A DNA stretch of 64,000 bases from assembly GCF_052056915.1 (NCBI RefSeq), contig NZ_CP195119.1:2108001-2172000 (forward strand), written 5' to 3'. Positions 59,780 to 64,000 of this stretch are shown in pieces. A program made the translations under genes and the position numbers. Source of the stretch: MTP4 sp052056915. Its GTDB lineage: Archaea > Halobacteriota > Methanosarcinia > Methanosarcinales > Methanosarcinaceae. The first letter of the stretch is position 1. The number at the start of each line of letters is the position of its first letter. A model generated the notes under the pieces. It searched no databases and was not told the origin of the DNA. It worked only from the letters and a program-made list of their open reading frames with translations.

Positions 59780-60721
59780 TCAAATCTTGATCAGTTTTTC
59801 TTCTTCATATGAGCGGATGGCTGCCATGGCTACTTCCAGGGCATGTTTGCCGTCTTCACCACAGGTTTTTGGGGCTTTGCCCGTGGAAGCGCATTCTATG
59901 AAGTGTTCCAGTTCGTTTTTAAGAGGTTCGCTTTCCACCACTTTAGCCTGCCGGATCCAGCCGTTGTCGTGGATTTCTACGGTCTGGTCGATGTAGTCCA
60001 GGTAAGCGACGCCGTTAACGCCTATGGCTGTTAGCCTCCTTACTTTGTGAGGGGTTAGCCAGTTTGTTTCCACGACCCCTGCGAATTCGTGGTCCAGGCG
60101 GAGGATGATTGAGGCATGGTCTTCAAAAGAATGGATGTCCGCACCTGCCACGGAGTAGACGTGGTTTACTCTCTTGCCGTAGAGGTACGAAATGATGTCA
60201 ATGTCGTGGACCCCGATGTCCAGGATCACGCCAACGTCACGGATCCTGGGGTTATAGGGGCCGACCCTCCGGGTGGAGATGGAAACGACCTTGCCCAGGA
60301 CCCCGGACTCCATGATTTCCTTGAGTTTGATAACCGCAGGGTTGAACCTCTCGATATGGCCAACCATCAGGATCTTTCCCGCCTTCTCTGCGGCCTCGAT
60401 CATCAGGTCTGCGTTTTCTATACTGTCTGCGATAGGTTTTTCCACAAGGACGTGGAGGCCTGCTTCCAGGGCGTCAAGGACGACCTGCTTGTGCAGCTTG
60501 GTCGGGACAACGACACTGACCGCATCAAGACCTTCGGCAAACATTTCTTTGTAATCCGTAAAGGGTTTCGTGTCAAACTGGGCAGCCATGGCGTCCACCC
60601 GTTCAAAGTCAACGTCCGAGATCCCGGCAAGTTCTACACCTTCCATTTCACTGTAGATCCTGACGTGGTTCTGGCCCATGGCTCCAGTGCCTATTACTCC
60701 TACTCTGATCAAGGTTCTCAC
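59780..60721 (-). CDS. Gfo/Idh/MocA oxidoreductase (WbpB-like)
   Basis: This protein of about 313 residues has the Rossmann start IRVGVIGTGAMGQNHVRIYS, VLVEKPIADS with the conserved Lys, and ILDIGVHDIDIISYLYG with the family's late Asp and His. In Wbp-type pathways this enzyme oxidises C3 of UDP-GlcNAcA before transamination. Start candidates are GTG 60721 and TTG 60712. It is followed directly by the dehydrogenase gene. Confidence 0.87.
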   Translation of the reverse strand: MRTLIRVGVIGTGAMGQNHVRIYSEMEGVELAGISDVDFERVDAMAAQFDTKPFTDYKEMFAEGLDAVSVVVPTKLHKQVVLDALEAGLHVLVEKPIADSIENADLMIEAAEKAGKILMVGHIERFNPAVIKLKEIMESGVLGKVVSISTRRVGPYNPRIRDVGVILDIGVHDIDIISYLYGKRVNHVYSVAGADIHSFEDHASIILRLDHEFAGVVETNWLTPHKVRRLTAIGVNGVAYLDYIDQTVEIHDNGWIRQAKVVESEPLKNELEHFIECASTGKAPKTCGEDGKHALEVAMAAIRSYEEEKLIKI

Positions 60722-60784
60722 TTCCCAAATTGCGCATCGGGATCAGAAAAATCTATGATTTTTCTTTTAGTTGCGATGTAATCG

Positions 60785-60838
60785 CAACAGCACGGGGTCC
60801 GTTTCGCTCGCGTTGCTCGCTCAAGCGGACTAAAAACG
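60785..60838 (-). repeat. D-type repeat, reverse and diverged
   Basis: Reversed it reads TTAGTCCGCTTGAGCGAGCA ... GCGAAACGGACCCCGTGCTG, matching AGTCCTCTTGAGGGAGCGAA ... AGGACCCCGTGCTC at 42771. The arms GTCCG and CGGAC can pair. Confidence 0.5.
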
Positions 60839-60946
60839 CCATATCAATCATAAATTGCGTATCCCCGTTGTTCTTTCTCCCGTTTGCTTCCGTGCTTTAA
60901 ATCTTCGTTCGAAACTAGTTTAAGAATTAGATGTCTGACTATATTG

Positions 60947-62029
60947 TTATTCCTTAGCGTAAAACTCTTTGACGGCAGCGATAATCTGCTGCACATCGGG
61001 TTCTGTGACGCCGGGGTGAACCGGCAGGGAAAGGACTTCTTCTGCTGCCTTTTCGGAAACCGGCAGGCAGTCTTTGTATCCGAGTTCCAGGTAGAGAGGC
61101 TGTTTGTGAATGGGCATCGGGTAGTGGATACCTGTCCCGATTTCTTTCTCTCTCAGGAATGCAGCAAGTTCGTCGCGCTTTTCAGCCCTGACGGTGTACT
61201 GGTGGAAAGCGTGGGTGCAGCCGGCTTTTATCCCGGGGATTGAAACGCCCGAAACTCCCTTGAGCCCGGCTGAGAGCAGTTCTGCGTTTTTCTGCCTGCA
61301 GGTGATGAACCCGTCGAGTTTTCCTAGCTGCACAAGCCCGATTGCGGCTGCAATGTCGGTCATCCGCAGATTGAAGCCCAGGCATTCATGCAGGTAGCGG
61401 GTGTGGGAACCGTGGGCCCGGATCATCCTTGCCTTTTCCGCAACTTCCCGGTCATTTGTGGTAAGCATCCCGCCTTCACTGGTAGTCATGTTCTTGGTAG
61501 GGTAGAAACTGAATGCCCCTGTCCCGAAAGCCCCCACCCTCTTCCCGGAATAAGCGGCTCCGTGCGCCTGGCAGGCGTCTTCCAGGACGGCCAGGTTGTG
61601 GTCCTCGGCAAGCTCCATGATGGCTTTCATCCCTGCAGGGTGCCCGTAAAGGTGGACCGGCATAATGGCTTTTGTTCTCGAAGTGATTTTTTCCCGGATT
61701 TTTTCCGGGTCTATATTATATGTATCCGGCTCAATGTCCGCAAATACCGGCTTTGCCCCTGTGTAGAGGATGCTGTTTGCGGTTGCAATGAAGCTAAAAG
61801 AAGTTGTTATTACCTCATCCCCCACTCCTATCCCGTGGGCTAAAAGAGCGGCATGGAGGGCAGCAGTGCCCGAGTTTACAGCAACTGCATACTCACACCC
61901 GGTGTACTCTGCAAAAGCAGATTCGAATTCTTCAACCTTCGGGCCCTGGGCAATCATACCCGATTTCAGGACATCGGTTACTGCGTTAATTTCTTCCGGA
62001 CCTAACAGCGGTTTTGCAACTGGGATCAT
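60947..62029 (-). CDS. DegT/DnrJ/EryC1 aminotransferase (WbpE-like)
   Basis: This 360-residue PLP enzyme has the DegT pattern: VAVNSGTAALHAALLAHGIG, DEVITTSFSFIATANSILYT, VLEDACQAHGAAYSGKRVG and the PLP lysine in FSFYPTKNMTTSEGGML. It would transfer an amino group from glutamate to the 3-keto sugar made by the oxidoreductase next to it. The upstream gap to the acetyltransferase gene is filled by tandem repeats. Confidence 0.9.
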   Translation of the reverse strand: MIPVAKPLLGPEEINAVTDVLKSGMIAQGPKVEEFESAFAEYTGCEYAVAVNSGTAALHAALLAHGIGVGDEVITTSFSFIATANSILYTGAKPVFADIEPDTYNIDPEKIREKITSRTKAIMPVHLYGHPAGMKAIMELAEDHNLAVLEDACQAHGAAYSGKRVGAFGTGAFSFYPTKNMTTSEGGMLTTNDREVAEKARMIRAHGSHTRYLHECLGFNLRMTDIAAAIGLVQLGKLDGFITCRQKNAELLSAGLKGVSGVSIPGIKAGCTHAFHQYTVRAEKRDELAAFLREKEIGTGIHYPMPIHKQPLYLELGYKDCLPVSEKAAEEVLSLPVHPGVTEPDVQQIIAAVKEFYAKE

Positions 62030-62067
62030 GGTGGATCTTCTTTTTGTGTTTAAATTTATTCTGTGCC

Positions 62068-62310
62068 TTTTAAGACCTTGTTCGAATTCATGTCTTTTAA
62101 GACCTTGTTCGAATCTCAGTAGATCTGGTTCTTTAAGACCTTATTCAAATCTCATTAAATCTGTTTTTTAAGACCTTGTTCGAATCTCAGTAGATCTGGT
62201 TCTTTAAGACCTTGTTCGAATCTCATTAAATCTGTTTTTTAAGACCTTATTCGAATCTCAGTAGATCTGGTTCTTTAAGACCTTATTCGGATCTTACAGA
62301 TCTTATTCCG
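62068..62310. repeat. 36/35-bp tandem repeats with a 71-bp higher-order period
   Basis: TTTAAGACCTTGTTCGAATC begins units at 62068, 62096, 62132, 62167, 62203, 62238 and 62274. Two unit types alternate: one ending TCAGTAGATCTGGTTC and one ending TCATTAAATCTGTTT. The array fills the gap between the acetyltransferase and aminotransferase genes, in the path of any shared transcript. Confidence 0.93.
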
Positions 62311-62316
62311 ATTTAT

Positions 62317-62985
62317 TTAGATCTTGTTCAGTTCTTTCAAATCTTCCGGCAGGTCAAGAATTTTTGCAGGGACTCCGGCTGCCAGTTTCCATGGAGGGAG
62401 ATCCTTCGTAACAAGAGCCCCTCCCGCCACCATAGCGCCCTCCCCTATTTCAACACCCGGAAGAAGAGTTGCATTTGCACCTATTGATGCCCCTTTCCGG
62501 AGGACAGGGCCTTTGAGAGGGTACTCTTTCCTTATAGGATATTTATCATTTGCAAGTACGGCACAGGGCCCGATAAAGACGTTATCTTCGATAGTCACAT
62601 TAGTTGGAATGTAAACATTTCCCTGGATGCTCACATTATCCCCGATCCTGACGTTGCCATCGATAATGACGTTTGTCCCTATGAGTACGTTGTTTCCGAT
62701 GCCGGTATTTTCCCTGATCATCACGTTATGGCCTGTTTTGAAATTCTTCCCGGCCCTCACCCTGGAAAAGATTGTACTCCCCGCCCTTACGATCGAATCC
62801 GGACCTATTGTGCAGCCGGGAAAATCGTAGTCTTCGATTTCCAGGCCCTGTTTCAGGATTTCCATCAGGATTTTGTGCTCGGGATATCCCAGAATCACGT
62901 TTTCCAGGATAATTGTTCCTTCACCGACTGTTGAAGAGCCGTATACTTTTGAAGAATTGTGGATTCTAAACCCGCTCGAATTCAT
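62317..62985 (-). CDS. Hexapeptide-repeat N-acetyltransferase (WbpD-like)
   Basis: This protein of about 222 residues is a left-handed beta-helix acyltransferase with many [LIV]G-x4 hexapeptide turns (IGNNVLIGTNVIIDGNVRIG, DNVSIQGNVYIPTNVTIEDN) and the late KGASIGANATLLPGVEIGEG. It would acetylate the 3-amino group formed by the adjacent aminotransferase. The ATG at 62985 follows GGGGGAAGAA, a better site than at ATG 62997. Confidence 0.86.
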   Translation of the reverse strand: MNSSGFRIHNSSKVYGSSTVGEGTIILENVILGYPEHKILMEILKQGLEIEDYDFPGCTIGPDSIVRAGSTIFSRVRAGKNFKTGHNVMIRENTGIGNNVLIGTNVIIDGNVRIGDNVSIQGNVYIPTNVTIEDNVFIGPCAVLANDKYPIRKEYPLKGPVLRKGASIGANATLLPGVEIGEGAMVAGGALVTKDLPPWKLAAGVPAKILDLPEDLKELNKI

Positions 62986-62997
62986 TTCTTCCCCCAT

Positions 62998-63255
62998 TTT
63001 ATTTCAGATATACTTCAGAATATATGCTTCAGAACAATATGTTTCAAATGCTGTTCACCGGAAACTGTTTTACGGAAGCTGTTTACCATAAAATGTGCAT
63101 CAAATGGCTGATTTGAGAATTTTATCCGTGCGCACCTGGCCGGCTTCCAGGAATGATTTTGATTTTTATGGCCCCCTGGCTTTCCCGGCCTGGCGTGTTT
63201 GTAAATATTTTTAGTTCCGGGCTAATTACTCTGTATAATTATTTAAATTATTTGA
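62998..63255. other. Intergenic, no gene seen
   Basis: About 260 bp upstream of the acetyltransferase gene, AT-rich near the epimerase end. It probably contains the promoter of the four-gene minus-strand run. Confidence 0.45.
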
Positions 63256-64000
63256 TTATTTTTCACAAAGCAGTGCCCTCGCCGTCTCCCTCACACTCTC
63301 TTCCGAAGAATATCCAGGCTTCCACCCTATTCCCTTCAGGTTCCCAATCCCGAGTCTCATCCTCGGGACATCTCCTTTCCAGCCCCTGCTCCCGCCGGTG
63401 TAGGTAAACTCGACATCCGAAAGCTCCAGTTCCTCCGCAACAATCTCCCCTATCCGGGTAGCACTGATGGTATCCTCTGACCCGACATTGAAGATGTTGA
63501 CTTCTTCGGTACTATTTTCAATGGCAAAAAGGATCGATTCCACGCATTCCGAGACGTGCAGATAGGATTTTTCCTGCTTCCCGTCCCCCAGGACCTCAAG
63601 CCGGGCCGGGTTTTCCCGCAATTTGCGGATAAAGTCCACGGTAATCCCGTGAGTGCTTCTCGGGCCGACTATATTTGCAAACCTGAATACCCAGGCCTGC
63701 ATGTCGAAGGTGTGGGTATAAGAAGTGATAAGGGCTTCGCAGGCAAGTTTGGAGGCCCCGTAAAGGGAGATAGGGATGAGAGGGCCGTAGTCTTCAGGAG
63801 TAGGCATGACTTTTGCATCTCCGTAGACAGTGGAAGTCGAAGTAAAAGCTATTTTTCCAACGCCGGTTTTCCGCATGGCTTCCAGGAGCTTGTAAGTTGC
63901 AAAGATGTTCTGGTCGAAGTGGACTTTCGTATCCGAAACTCCGAGTTTTACATCCGGGTTTGCAGCTACGTGGAAGACGAAATCTATGCCTGAAAGAGCC
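63256..64000 (-). CDS. NAD-dependent sugar-nucleotide epimerase/dehydratase, 5' end outside window
   Basis: The frame is open to the window edge. It encodes at least 248 residues: FVFHVAANPDVKLGVSDTKV, the Ser/Tyr block TSTSTVYGDAKVMPTPEDYG, SLYGASKLACEALITSYTHT, FRFANIVGPRSTHGITVDFI. These are features of extended short-chain dehydrogenases acting on UDP- or dTDP-sugars. The cofactor loop lies beyond 64000. It belongs with the glycan genes, but is separated by 260 bp from the four-gene run. Confidence 0.85.
   Translation of the reverse strand, partial: ALSGIDFVFHVAANPDVKLGVSDTKVHFDQNIFATYKLLEAMRKTGVGKIAFTSTSTVYGDAKVMPTPEDYGPLIPISLYGASKLACEALITSYTHTFDMQAWVFRFANIVGPRSTHGITVDFIRKLRENPARLEVLGDGKQEKSYLHVSECVESILFAIENSTEEVNIFNVGSEDTISATRIGEIVAEELELSDVEFTYTGGSRGWKGDVPRMRLGIGNLKGIGWKPGYSSEESVRETARALLCEK

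Noticed and set aside
62068..62310. Possible CRISPR array
   Set aside because: The units are contiguous repeats without unique spacers, so it is a tandem repeat; no cas gene is present in the window.

Overview
The window looks like a chromosomal segment from a methanogenic archaeon of the genus Methanosarcina or a close relative. The evidence is the set of surface proteins with PGF-pre-PGF domains behind signal peptides and poly-glycine linkers, a cupin-type archaeal glucose-6-phosphate isomerase, TATA-like (not bacterial) promoters, AT-rich intergenic DNA full of dispersed repeats, and frequent TTG/GTG starts. This is inference from gene content; the species is not determined. No rRNA, tRNA or CRISPR array was seen.

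Layout. (1) 0-16 kb, all on the minus strand except two small genes: a cell-surface array. Three paralogous single-pass surface proteins (168, 10156, 12319) alternate with three PGF-pre-PGF proteins (1494, 4762, 8228). Two near-identical small membrane-protein genes lie between them on the plus strand (7423, 11565; a third copy is at 54184). A CPBP-type membrane protease and a DUF1616 protein follow. (2) 16-22 kb, a defence and mobile island: an uncharacterised YwgA/SocA-like protein, a TnpB element with a predicted omega RNA, a Card1/Can2-like nuclease that begins at the TnpB element's edge and appears 5'-truncated, and a Septu type PtuA-PtuB pair. (3) 23-40 kb, a surface-polysaccharide or S-layer glycan cluster: GT2 and GT4 glycosyltransferases, nucleotide-sugar epimerases, a PaaK/CapK-like adenylating enzyme, a CapA-like protein, polytopic membrane proteins, an O-acyltransferase, a Wzx-like flippase and a nucleotide-sugar dehydrogenase. 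It contains gene remnants (a PaaK tail, a wecB head) and abrupt composition changes.

(4) 40-55 kb, an accessory region rich in repeats. It holds a PAS histidine kinase, small DNA-binding proteins, a nucleotidyltransferase, two RelE-type toxin modules, a HepT-MntA module, two complete cupin phosphoglucose isomerase genes plus a 3' fragment, three copies of a 51-residue zinc-binding microprotein, an IS1182 transposase, and more than a dozen copies of several intergenic repeat families. (5) 55-64 kb, a second glycan cluster: a decayed GT2 gene, a live GT2, a DUF354 protein, then on the minus strand a dehydrogenase, oxidoreductase, aminotransferase and acetyltransferase that together match the known route to UDP-2,3-diacetamido-glucuronic acid, and an epimerase that runs off the window.

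Taken together, the window reads as a cell-envelope locus: surface proteins at one side, and two clusters that make, flip and modify glycans likely to decorate them. These are separated by islands of defence genes, toxin-antitoxin modules and repeats where copying, truncation and insertion have been frequent.
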